Shown here piece by piece: positions 24,808 to 35,699 of a DNA stretch of 64,000 nucleotides. The stretch lies in NCBI RefSeq assembly GCF_020080835.1, contig NC_058164.1, positions 9,449,666 through 9,513,665 of the forward strand. The letters run 5' to 3'. A program made the translations under genes and the position numbers. The notes under the pieces are model-generated. The model was not told where the DNA came from. It made no database searches and was given only the letters and a program-made list of their open reading frames with translations. This DNA is from Cotesia glomerata. Lineage: Eukaryota > Arthropoda > Insecta > Hymenoptera > Braconidae. How positions within the stretch are numbered: the stretch's first letter is position 1; each line of letters opens with the position of its first letter.

Positions 24808-24998
24808 TTTTATTAAATTTCTATCAGACTTTTGAGCTCGAAGAGCTCAAAAGAATAGAACAGCTAACTCTTTGAGCTCGAAATTACACATAAATTATGT
24901 TTTTGAGCTTGACGAGCTCAAAAACGTCATTAGTGCAATTTTAAGCGTTTAGTTATGAAATTAGCGGGAAGTTGCAGGGATGGCCTTTAGAGTCAACA
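24808..24998 (-). repeat. GAGCTC-family repeat fragment, one end
   Basis: Contains CTTTTGAGCTCGAAGAGCTC, then a second GAGCTC pair, and ends TAGCGGGAAGTTGCAGGGAT followed by the inverse of the GGCCATCCC block. This is the terminal 190 bp of the family. Confidence 0.75.
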
Positions 24999-26001
24999 GT
25001 TTTCCTATTTTTTTTTTTTTTCTAATCAAAGTTATGCTTTTTGATAATAATTTCTGAAATTTAATAATTAATATTAATTGATTAAGTTAATCATCTGAAG
25101 ACACTATTTATTGACAAGTTGAAAAATCAATTAATCCAATTATAGTGACATATCATCATACCAATTAATGAACTTAAGTATGAAAAATTAATGATGATAA
25201 AGGGTTTAATAACGAAACGGATGATTCGTTTATTAATATAATATTATTGAATAAGTTTAATCGTACAAATAGATAATTATTAGTAAACTAGTGCTATGGC
25301 ACGAGACACTCACTCCAAAAGGTGAGTAATAACTATTTTTGTTCGCATTGCACCGGATACTAGTATAATTTTATGTAGCTACATAGAATTATATACGCGT
25401 ACTTAGGTATATTTCTCAGGACTCATATACTTTGCTCTACCTTAACAATTAATTTAAATATATTATTTATCTTACAAATTATTCATAAAATTGTCAAAAT
25501 AAATTTATGAAATAAAAATAAAAACGAAAAATTTCGAATTTTCATAACAGTAATTATGAGTTTTTTTGCACTTTTCAAGATTTTTTCAAATTAAATTTTT
25601 TTTTCTATTCTGGGTTATTGTATAAGAAGTATCTTCTTGTTTAACGATTTTTTTTTTTCACTGGTTGGATACTCAATAACTACGAAAATGTTAAAAATTT
25701 TTATTTGAAAAAATTTATCTCTTTTGCTGAAATATGTACTAATATGACCTGAAAATTTCAAAACGACTACAGCAATAATTTTCTTTTTAAAAATTCCCGA
25801 AAAATACATTTTTTTTAAACGCTCACACTAGTGTAGTGCTTTAATATTGTTTGCCAATAAGAGATGCTACTAAAATTTTAAGTACCAATTATTGACATCC
25901 ATTATTTAAAAATTAATAATAACCATAAAGCCAATCTTTTAAAAAAATTTTTATCCATCTATTACTGAAAAATTATTCACTTAATTTGCAATTAATTACA
26001 G
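24999..26001. other. AT-rich intergenic DNA
   Basis: No gene or repeat recognised beyond homopolymer runs; a small cluster of TATA-like words lies at 25370-25410. Confidence 0.5.
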
Positions 26002-26003
26002 TA

Positions 26004-27487
26004 GGGGAAGGGGGGGAGGTAAAGTGGGCCCCCTGAAATTTTTTATAAAAAAGGTGAATAATAAATCATTTATACTTTTGATAATGATTGAAAGTGGTTT
26101 TTGTCAAAAAAATTGTCATTGATTCTAAAAAGTAAGAAAAAGAAATAAAAAGAACGGTTCGTCAAACTTTGCCATATTGCTTTTTCGTAAAGGCTAATGA
26201 GAAACAAAGACTAAAAGAAAAGAAATAAATTAATAGGTTCATTCGCAGTGAAGCTACACGCTTTTTCATATAAAAAACTAGCAGATCATTGATGGAACGA
26301 TTTTAAAAATTTTTTTTAAATCTATAGCTTCGCTGAAAGTTGACCTTTGAAAATTTTTTGGTATTTTTTTTTTTTTGGAAAGTACATTTGAAAACAAAAA
26401 TTTTCTATATGATAGGTTTCCGGAAGATCAATTTTTAAAAAAGTGATGGCTATTTGAGAATAAAAAAGCCGATTATTTTTAAATTCATTCTTTATTGGGT
26501 TGGGTAAAAAAATTAAAAAAAATCCTTAAAACATTTTTTGGTAGTGTAGGAAAGGACAAAAATTTTTCAGCCAAATCAAAATCGATCGAGTTCAAAAGTG
26601 ATCAATTTGACAAATAAAATACCCCGTATTATCTGTAATTCGTCTAATTTTTTAAAAGAAGTAATTTGTCAAAGACGTAATGATATATAATGAAAGAACA
26701 ACAGTTTTGTTTGAAAGTGATCGTAGATAAAAATTTAAAACTACAAAAATTTAAGACGTTAATATCTCCTGAAATATTGATGTTAGCAATTTAGTGCTCG
26801 GGATCTTTTTTGTAGAAAATCAAATTTACTATAAGTTAGTCATACAAATGTTTTTTGTAGCTCTTCTCAGTGATGAGAAAAGGACAGAAAAACGTAAATT
26901 TTATGAAAAAATTGGATTTGGTGGTCCATACTCTCTCGCCAGTGTGAGTTACGATTACGCCACGATGGGCAGTTTTGCGGAGCATTTAATTCTAAATAAA
27001 ATAACCCATCTTTGATTGAAATAATGCTATGAAATGCTGCTGAGCTGTGAAAATTTAAGGAAACAACTCGAGTTTTACGTGTATATTTAATGGGAAATCT
27101 TTTCACACCTTGATCGAGCTCTACATAGTAATATTGGAGGGCTCAAATTTTCAGAGAATTTTTTTTAGGATATTGCGAACAAATTTTCATGATGGGATCA
27201 AGAAAAAATTAGTCGAAAAAGGCACCTTATTGCTCATGCGCGAAAGTTTTATTCGTTTGAAAAAAAATCACCACTCAAAGCTTTGAAAATGTGCGAAAAA
27301 AATGTTTATGACAAGATTTTTGAAGGGGGCCCACTTTGCCCCACATTCTAGATTTTTTTATTTTAATGGACAAAGCTTATCAATGTTGAATTACAAACAA
27401 GGGGCTAAAAAGTAGTGCAAAGAGTAAAAAAAAAGTACGGATATGACCATTTTTTCTTTAAGGGGCCCACTTTGCCTCTTCTTCTCC
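26004..27487. mobile_element. TIR element with GGGGCCCACTTTGCC-type ends, TA target
   Basis: The left end GGGGAAGGGGGGGAGGTAAA continues into GTGGGCCCCC. The right end is GGGGCCCACTTTGCCTCTTC up to CTCC. Both are flanked by TA (26002-26003, 27488-27489). A second GGGGGCCCACTTTGCCCCAC block lies at about 27324, inside the right end. The interior has no recognisable transposase. Confidence 0.65.
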
Positions 27488-27489
27488 TA

Positions 27490-29207
27490 TTAATAAAAAA
27501 AAAGTTAATGTAGTCATTAATTTTGAATAGTTGACTTGACAGAAGAGAGTAAGAAATTTAGTATTTTATATAAATATATATATCAAGCCAGGGCATAAGG
27601 GAGTGTCGTTTAAATATATTATATTGGCATTATCATCGCGTAAGATAATGAATCGCGTGACACGTGGGTTTTCCGCGAATAGTCTAAACAACCCTCAAGC
27701 ACACTATTACGATACGAGAGATAATAGTTAAATGCATTGACAATTTCCTATGAATTTAATACCCCTTTTTACTCGTGTTAACGGTTATGTACGCATGTCA
27801 TCCGTGCATATTTACCATTAAATTCAATGAAATTTTACCTGGAGTGCAAAAATTATAAATTTATGTTTCTAACATATTATTTTTACAACTTTCTCTTTTC
27901 TTCACCCCTGTTGCGTGTTGGATTCAAAACTTTCTAATATACATATATTAATATACTTTCCGATATCTTTTTATCGTTTCATAATTTTATATTCAATACT
28001 ATTTTACTATACTTTATTATTAATCTGTCAAGCTGAATATTAAAGCTGTTAGATTTTTTTTGTGTATTTTTTCGAATTCATAATTTAGTTCTCACTGTAA
28101 AAAATTTTCGGTCTAAGCAAAATGAACCAATCGTAAAGTGGGTGCTTCTGTGTGTATTCAATATTTTTTAGGGTAAACATTGGTAGATTAAATTATAGTT
28201 CACGAAACTTGTAGTATGTCAGTTTCATTGAATTTTATTTATAGTTCTTTTTTTATTCTAATATTTAAATCGAACGAATTTTTATTATTTTAAATTGTAA
28301 AAATTATAATTTCACATAAAATTTTTATAGTTATAAAATCGACGTCTTACCATTTTTATTTCGGAGTGTCTACAATTATTAAAAATTACAAAACTTGTAG
28401 TTGCTCCACTGTTATTTTTTTCAAATATATTCTTTATTGGGCTTTTTTTTAATTAAATATTGAATTTTTATAAATTTTTATTGGAAGTTTTTATTTTTTT
28501 ATGCATTGTTTTTACCCATTCTTTATCAAAAGATCTGAAACATTTAATATAAATTTGTTTATTTCTGAACTGTTGAAAAAGAAGAAAAGTTGTCAGACAT
28601 AAATTATCTTCTAACTTTGTAGGTGATGATATATAAGTACTAGAAATAATACCATATATTATAATATACTATATGCATAACATTTTGGTAGAATATTACG
28701 ATAATACTACATGCAAACTTATGTCACGAAGGTTTGAATAATAATTCAAGTACATTTGAAGTGGTCATAAGAAGTAGTAGACATGTAAATTTTGGTAAAA
28801 TAAATTAAACTAATGAAAAATTAACACACAAAATTTTTATTTAAATTAAACTGTACATGGAGAGAATTTAATGGTAAATATTATCATCAAAGTATTGTAA
28901 AAAAGTCTAAAATACTTCAATAGTTAATGAATACTACCTTTTATTACTATAAATACGATATAAATTATTACAATTACCACCAATACTTTAATCATATCAT
29001 CTGTTATATTACTATAAGATTGTATTTTCAACTATCTAAGATAATTTGATTAAATATCTCGATAATAACTTTTAAAATCAAATTAATAATTTCTACAATC
29101 TTTGATAATAATTACCACCATCAGAGTTTATATTCTATCAAATTGATATTAATATTAAATAAAAGTCATTTCTAATATTAATTAGAATAAAAAAAAATCT
29201 GGAAAAC
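27490..29207. other. Intergenic DNA
   Basis: 27590-27830 is more complex in sequence; the rest is AT-rich. No supported gene, RNA or repeat. Confidence 0.45.
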
Positions 29208-30022
29208 GGTTGACCCTAAATGCCATCCCTGCAACTTCCCGCTAATTCCATATCTAAGTGCTTAAAATTGCACTTATGACGTTTTTGAACTCTTCGAGCT
29301 CAAAAATATAATTTGTATGTTATTTCGAGCTCTCTGAACTCATAGAGTTAGCTGTTCTAACCTTTGGAGCTCTTCGAGCTCAAAAGTCTGATAGAAATTT
29401 AATAAAACAGTATTTTTTGAATTTTCAAACTGCAATAATTTCTGAATGAATGAACTGATTTTCCCGCGGTTGGTAGTATTCCACAGAGTTTTTTCAATTC
29501 TATAATATACTTTTAAACACAAACTGATCAAACCGAAAATTTTAGAGAAATTTGAAAAATTCACTTTTTCCGAATTGTTTCGACAACGATAACTCATGAA
29601 CTAATCAACCGATTTTCATGTTCTTGGTGGCGATCGACGTGTTTTTTTGGGCTCTAATAATTATTCTATTTCATCAAAAACGATCCAAAGAGAAATGTCG
29701 AAGTTATGTGAAAAAAACACTTTTTTCGAAATTTTTCGTTTTCGATAACTCTTGAACGAATCAACCGATTTTGACGGGACTGGTGGCAATCGACGTAGTT
29801 TTTCAAACTTAAGAGCGGATTAGTTTTTGGAATTGATCGATAAAGCCGTTTGAAAGTAATTCCAGTAAAACGATTTTTCGAAAATTTTATTTTTGAGATT
29901 TCTCAAAATCTAGCGAACCGAATCAATTCAAATTTTTACGAAATTTAATGGCAATGATACTTTTTAGATTGCCACCTATTTCGATCTGATCGGCCAAGCC
30001 GTTCAAAAGTTATAAGAAGTTT

Positions 30023-30088
<66 letters not shown>

Positions 30089-30232
30089 ACGGACATCATC
30101 GTGAAAATAGTTAGGAAAGCTTCCTAGGATCTCGAAACGTCGAGATCCGATGAAAACTCGATTTTCGAAAAACGGGGTAAAACCAATAACTTCCCGATTA
30201 TTGAAAATTTTCAATTTTCTTAGCGGGAAGTT
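29208..30232 (+). repeat. AACTTCCCGC/GAGCTC-family repeat, full-length copy
   Basis: Begins with GTTGACCCTAAATGCCATCC and AACTTCCCGC, ends TTAGCGGGAAGTT, so AACTTCCCGC is inverted at the ends. Landmarks in order: GAGCTC palindromes (29290-29390), then three or four degenerate units of about 150 bp sharing 'gataactc...gaa...atcaaccgatttt...ggtggc...atcgac', then 'gccgttcaaaagttataagaag', a (CA)n run at 30028-30086, and 'gatgaaaactcgattttcg'. No coding frame spans it. Confidence 0.75.
30028..30086. repeat. (CA)n microsatellite
   Basis: About 30 CA units inside the repeat copy. The same slot holds (GT)n in the inverted neighbour (30416-30470) and (AT)n/(CA)n at 56345-56380, so it is a family feature. 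Confidence 0.95.
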
Positions 30233-30418
30233 AAAAGTTAATTTTAATTTTCAGTTTATGTCTACCACCACATTATTATTATTAACTTCCCGTTAAGAAA
30301 ATCGGGAAGTTATTATAGGTTCACCCCGTTTTGCAAAAATCGAGGTTTCAACAGATCTCGACATTTTAAGGTCACAGAAAGCTTCCCTGACTATTCCCGC
30401 GATGGTGTCCGTGCGTGT

Positions 30419-30473
<55 letters not shown>

Positions 30474-30798
30474 CTTCTTATAACTTCTGAACGGATTGAC
30501 CAATTTGATCGCAGTTGGTGTCATTCAAAAGGGCTTAGCCAAACTCAGATTTCCTGTAAGTTGGAATCAATTCGGACCGGTAGATTTCGAGAAATTGCAA
30601 AAAAAGTGAGAAAAAAAAATTGTTTTTTTATCTTTTTTTCAAAATATCTCTGAATTGACTGAACCGATCGACCTCAAAAACTAATCAGCTCTTAACCTTG
30701 AAAACCTGCATCGATCGCCACCAAGTGCGTCAGAATCGGTTGATGCGTTCGTGAGATATCGTTGTCGAAAAGAATCGAAAAAAGTGTTTTTTTGTACA

Positions 30799-31497
30799 CG
30801 GGAAAAAATTTCTGGGAAAATTTACGATACAACTATTGTAAAGCTGGACTATACTTTTATTACTATTAATTGTCAAATATTTTAGAAGAAAAAATACTAT
30901 TTATTCATGATAAAATACGATATTACTATTGTAAAAAGTAAGAGATGAAAATTTCCAGTGCTGCCTCTGTATCTTTTCAATAGAACTATAGCAAATTTTA
31001 CAATAGTTGAATTGGAATGTTTCTCGATTAGTTTGAGTGATGGCCGTGCACAGCGCTAGACTTCGAGTTTATGTAAATGTTAAAGGATATGCTTCTTAGT
31101 TCATCTCGGATAGCGTAGAGGGACAGTCTCTGGCTACCAACACAGAGTTCTGGGTTCGATTCCCAGATAGCACGAATATGTCGCTTTCTTTTTCGATTAC
31201 TGTACAGGTACCAATTAGTCCAACCTTCTATCTCTCTCCCTCCTTAATATTTCTTTAAAAAAAACCAACTATAAATTTTTACAATAGTTGAATTGTAAAG
31301 TTCACAAACACATATTGTTTAATTTGCTCTATAGTATTCGACTTTTTACGACTCTTGCTAGTCTTATTTTTTGGATAAAATTTACAATAGTAGATCGTAA
31401 AAATTACTAAATGAGAAGTATAGTCCACTGTTACTATTTTATTTAGTAAAAATTACAATAGTAAAATAGTAAAAACTCCTTCAATTTTCTTTCCGTG
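30799..31497. mobile_element. CACGG-ended MITE carrying a tRNA-like segment, TA target
   Basis: The left end CACGGGAAAAAATTTCTGGG and the right end TTTTCTTTCCGTG are inverted and flanked by TA. The interior has several 'ttacaatagt' words and the tRNA-like segment at 31101-31174. Confidence 0.65.
31101..31174 (+). ncRNA. tRNA-like segment inside MITE
   Basis: Reads GATAGCGTAGAGGGA (A-box-like), later GGGTTCGATTCCCAG (B box with a good T-arm stem). The spacing is that of a tRNA. The acceptor stem does not close well, so I take it as tRNA-derived rather than a working gene. Confidence 0.45.
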
Positions 31498-32071
31498 TAA
31501 TAACTACGAAATTTTTCATCAGATCAATTTTTTTGTTCAGAATTATTTATAGAGCTCAAAAAACTACATCGATCGCCGCCAACCGCGTGAAAATCGGTTG
31601 ATTTATTAAAAAGTTATAGCAGTTTGAAAATTAAAAAAATCGTGTTTCATCGAATTTTGAAAACATTTTTGAGCTCGAAGCGCTCAAAAGCATTGGAAAG
31701 CTATCTCTTTGAGCTCGGAGAGCTCAAAATAACAATTAAATTATATTTTTGAGCTCAAAAACGTCATAAGTGCAATGCCGAAAACGAACCAGTCGCGTTT
31801 CATTTTTTCCGTGTAGATATTCTCAAATAAATAAATTCATCATTGAACAAATAATTATTTGAAAAAATACACAAACAGATTTTTTTCTTAATTTTTTTTT
31901 TCTATGAATTTTACGATTATTATTTCATTTTTCTATTTTTTTTTATTTTTAAAATCAGAGTTAATTTATAATATATTTATAATTTTAAATTTATTTAATT
32001 AAATTAAGATCTTTTCTCAAAAGAAAGTAGTAATATGATAGATTATAAATTAATATCTTTATCGATAGATG

Positions 32072-32342
32072 CACTGATAGAAGGATTTATTTGTATTAAA
32101 TAATATTTGTTAGTAGTTAACAAATCATTTATTAGAGACCACTTTTTAATATTAAACAAATATTTCTTAGTATTTAAAATGATTTGTTTGTATTTAATAA
32201 ATCTGATATTCATTTATTAAATATTAATAAATCTTTTTAAATACTAAGAAATATTCGTTAAGGACTAACAAATGGCTTCTAATAAATGATTTTTTAAATA
32301 TTAACAAATCTTTTTAACTATAAACAAATCCTTCTATCAGTG
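32072..32342. mobile_element. CACTG-ended MITE (271 bp), TSD TG
   Basis: Starts CACTGATAGAAGGATTTATT, ends AATCCTTCTATCAGTG, flanked by TG on both sides (32070-32071, 32343-32344). The arms are largely palindromic, with TTATTAGAGACCAC and AAATATTTCTTAGTATTTAA blocks shared with 55120-55389. Confidence 0.8.
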
Positions 32343-32349
32343 TGTATTT

Positions 32350-32421
32350 GATGCCCCCCCCCCCTCCCCCCGACCAGAAGCACTCGCTTCGCTCGTGCCG
32401 CAAATGTCGGGGGCAGGCATC
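32350..32421. repeat. G/C-rich hairpin
   Basis: GATGCCCCCC... and GTCGGGGGCAGGCATC pair across a loop region with GCACTCGCTTCGCTCGTGC, itself a small hairpin. It is striking in such AT-rich DNA and may be a decayed mini-element like the next one. Confidence 0.6.
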
Positions 32422-32480
32422 AATTTTTTTCAACGCAATTTTTTGCCTACTTTCGACCGGGTAGCAAGAAAACTAGTATA

Positions 32481-32591
32481 CACTACAAGACAGAAATTTG
32501 AGAGCCCTGAACTGCGCGCCATGATGCCCTCGGCTTCGCCTCGGGCACATGGCGCGCAGTGCAGGAATCTCAACTTTCTGCCCTTGTAGTG
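32481..32591. mobile_element. 111-bp hairpin MITE, CACTACAAG ends, TA target
   Basis: CACTACAAG at the left and CTTGTAGTG at the right, TA on both flanks. Inside, CTGCGCGCCATG pairs with CATGGCGCGCAG, and the tip is CGGCTTCGCC. Almost the whole element can fold into one stem. A frame read through it is not a gene. Confidence 0.75.
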
Positions 32592-33908
32592 TAATATATT
32601 AATTTAATGTGTGACAATTTATTAATTTTCAATTATAAGGTTATACATTTTCAAACTTTAACGAAATCATATTTATAATATTGGGGTGCTGATAATAGTA
32701 GTGTAAATATAAAACAAAATTGTATTGAAAACAACCCGGTAGAATATGACTGATGACCCTGAGACTGAGAGCCAGCCCTATTACGAAGCTTCCCATACTG
32801 CCTCGGAGTTCTACGACCTCGAAAACACAATTTTCTCCTATATATTTTTAGCCCTGGAGATACTTGTTTGATAATAAATTATTACAGTAGGATTGTATTT
32901 TTCTTTTGTTTTTAAAAAATTTTCTGACAATAAATTTTAGTACTATTATTTCTGGTAATTAATCAATCGAACATTATTATTGTTATAATAAATTTTTTCA
33001 TTCAACGATTTGATTAATTAGTTGAAAAAATTATTACATTGGATATTTTTCTTCCTGAAAATAATCTAAAGAAATATTGCATTGAATTTTTAATTAAAAT
33101 TTAAAATATACTTTATTAAAAAATATTTCCACTGTCAAAAGTTTAAATCTTTTGATGTAATCAAATATAAAGTTTTAAAGTAAATAATAACTCAAGTACG
33201 AGGAAAGTTTGAGTGTTGCGATTTGCAGTGGGTGAAAAATACTGGGGTGAAAAAGTAAGAACTATAGAGTACGCCAAGTGTAACGAGGCGCAGTGAATCT
33301 GCCGAGTGACAAAAGGGGGAGTTCTTGAGGGTTGTAAAATTCAACGATAAAGAGGGAAAGGGCGATTTATAGTGCGTATGAATGCTAGTGGCCAGTGAGA
33401 ATTTCCGCAAATCAGAAACTCGTTTTTTCTGTGTACACGTTGTGGATAATGTATATGTACACAAGTACCCATATGTATATGTATACATCTACGCGACATA
33501 CATATATATTTGATGTACATATAATAGCCTCGCACCCCGTGATCATACTTTGAAACTCGCTTCTACACCCTCTAGTGTGTATGATCGACCACATGGGTGA
33601 ACGTTAACGAGGTGAGACCGAGGTATTTCCGTCCCACCTACTAATTGCCTGACACTTGAGTCTGTCATTATGCCACAAGTATTTGTACAGATTAAAAATG
33701 ATTTGTAAGTATATTCACATTTTTTTTTTCATTATGAAATATCCTGAGAATTGTTGTAGAAAATTTTGACGGATCACAGCAAATGTACTTTTTTAAATTA
33801 TTAAGTATGATATATATTTATAATGTAAAGTATATTTTTAAAAATTTATAATTTTAATTATAGATTGAACTAGCTATTACCCGCCCTCTTTGCTGGACAC
33901 TTTATATA
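32592..33908. other. Intergenic DNA with a more complex patch
   Basis: 33180-33640 is less AT-rich, with overlapping minus frames but no known protein features. It could be regulatory or a non-coding exon. The remainder is AT-rich. Confidence 0.4.
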
Positions 33909-34110
33909 CACAGTAAAAAATTTTTCGTCATTGTGTAGAGTGTTAAAATTTGTGTGTTGAATATTACACTCTAGTGTGTAGAATTTAACATTCTCATGTG
34001 TTGATTTAATGATTTAACACACCAGAATGTTAAATTCTACACACTAGAGTGTAATATTCAACACACAAATTTTTGACACTCAACAAAATGACGAAAAATT
34101 TTTTACTGTG
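33909..34110. mobile_element. Palindromic MITE, CACAG ends, TA target
   Basis: CACAGTAAAAAATTTTTCGT at the left, its inverse at the right (to 34110), TA on both flanks. The arms of about 90 bp pair nearly completely, including TTCAACACACAAATTTT and TAACATTCT blocks. Confidence 0.8.
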
Positions 34111-34224
34111 TAGAGTTGCATTTTCAGATCTAGACTTTAAATTTAATCGAATTAGCATTTATTTTTTATCGATATATGATTATTCTAGCTATTATTCATT
34201 GTAACTTTCAATGTAAACTCACTA

Positions 34225-34374
34225 CACGGAAAAAAAATCCTATGAAAAATTACAATAGTAACATCGTAATACAGGACTAGACTTTCAGTATCTCGATTTT
34301 TACGATGCTGTCGTCGACAGAATACAATTTGAATTATTGAAAATTACGATGTTATTTAGTAAATTTTTTTTCTG
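34225..34374. mobile_element. CACGG-type MITE, short copy
   Basis: The left end CACGGAAAAAAAATCC after TA, and the right end TTTTTTTTCTG before TA. The interior shares 'ttacaatagtaacatcgtaat' and 'ggactagact' phrases with 52932-53155 and 59263-59521. Confidence 0.55.
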
Positions 34375-35314
34375 TAAGAGCAAGTGAATAAGGACGCATA
34401 CTACACGGAAAAAACGAGATTTAAGTGGTTCCCATGTTGGACGGAACCTAGTTCCATCTATAGTGAAAAAAATTTACAAATGGTTACTACTTCTATGCAG
34501 ATTGTAGTAGGTACAGTTTTCGTTTATTTCAGTTCAATTCGAGATGGGGCTCAGAGCCATCTGAGATTTATTTGTCTCAGATGGTTGTCAGTACCACGCG
34601 CATTTTCGTCAGTCCCATCTTACATAGAAGTGGCGTCCATTTGGAATTTAACTAGAATCTATCTACAGATAGTACCTATTTTTACATTATCATTTTCAAG
34701 TGCATTTTGCAATCAAATAGGGGAGAGGAGGGGGGGGGGAAATGGGGTAGGGGTGACAAAATGGGGTACCTCCAAAATTTCGTAAGAAAATTTTTTTTTT
34801 CCAAAAAGCTCTTTCAGCTTCTTAAAATATATTTTAACGTCATTTCCTACAATTTAAAAGAAAAAAAAATTTTTTAATTAAAAAAACAAAAAAAATTTTT
34901 TTTTTCTAACTTTTCTTACAGTAATTTTTATCGTCATTGTGCATCGTAATAAATTTTTTTTCACATCTCGATTACTTTTCCTAAATTTTTAAGTTCTCGC
35001 TTTACAAATGAATGATTAAAAAAAAAAAAAAAATCGAGGAGTCATTGGTTCCATGCCAGTTTTCGAAAATCAAGTTCTAATCTGATCTTCACATTTTTAA
35101 GGTCCTAGGAACTAGTTCTTAATATTCCTACGAGGATATCTGTCGGCGTATGTGTGTGTGAGTGTAAACCTCTAATGTGTCGAAGAAAAATCTTACACAG
35201 AAAGAAAAATTTCTTGACTGGAGAACAAAATTCTTGGCTCAAGAAAATTTCTAGGTGCCTGAAGGAAGACTAAAGTTGTATTGCCCGAAATAAAAATTTT
35301 TCTTGAAATTATAT

Positions 35315-35575
35315 TGTTGGAGATAGTAATACTCACACGCATACTACTCACACTACGGTCGACGATTCATTGCGCATGCTAGTTGCGCCGATACATACAC
35401 ACGCGTGCATGCATATCCGCATATACGTTTCCCTAACCATTCGTAACTAGTCGTAAAGTATATACACCTCGTGTAACATACTTTTGATATACAATTTCTA
35501 CTTTTGAATAAACGTTGCATATAATTAAACAACTCTTTTATTAATTATATTATTGAACCCTACTCATCTCCCACA
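35315..35575 (+). repeat. 5' LTR of Copia element
   Basis: 261 bp, TG...CA ends, with a TATA-like GTATATAC at about 35459 and an AATAAA at 35507-35512. It matches the 3' LTR without a difference that I could see. Confidence 0.95.
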
Positions 35576-35590
35576 GGTTATGGGCCCAGT
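35576..35590 (+). promoter_or_regulatory. Primer-binding site, initiator-Met tRNA (internal type)
   Basis: GGTTATGGGCCCAGT directly follows the LTR. It is complementary to the anticodon-arm region of initiator methionine tRNA, the half-tRNA priming known for copia of Drosophila. Confidence 0.85.
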
Positions 35591-35699
35591 GTACGAATAG
35601 ATAAGAGTTTAATGATATAAAATAAAAAGAAAGAGTTAAGTGAGTGAAAGCCGAAAACAAAAAATAATTTTCGACCGCGTGGCAAACCTAACCTCAAAA

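Larger units (their letters stand above)
30288..31775 (-). repeat. AACTTCCCGC/GAGCTC-family repeat, inverted copy with nested MITE
   Basis: Reads as the inverse of 29208-30232, starting AACTTCCCGTTAAGAAAATC, then a (GT)n run, 'ttataacttctgaacggattg', the 'gatcgccaccaag' units and the GAGCTC palindromes at 31670-31760. It is split by the MITE at about 30799-31497. With its neighbour it makes a large head-to-head inverted repeat. Confidence 0.7.
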
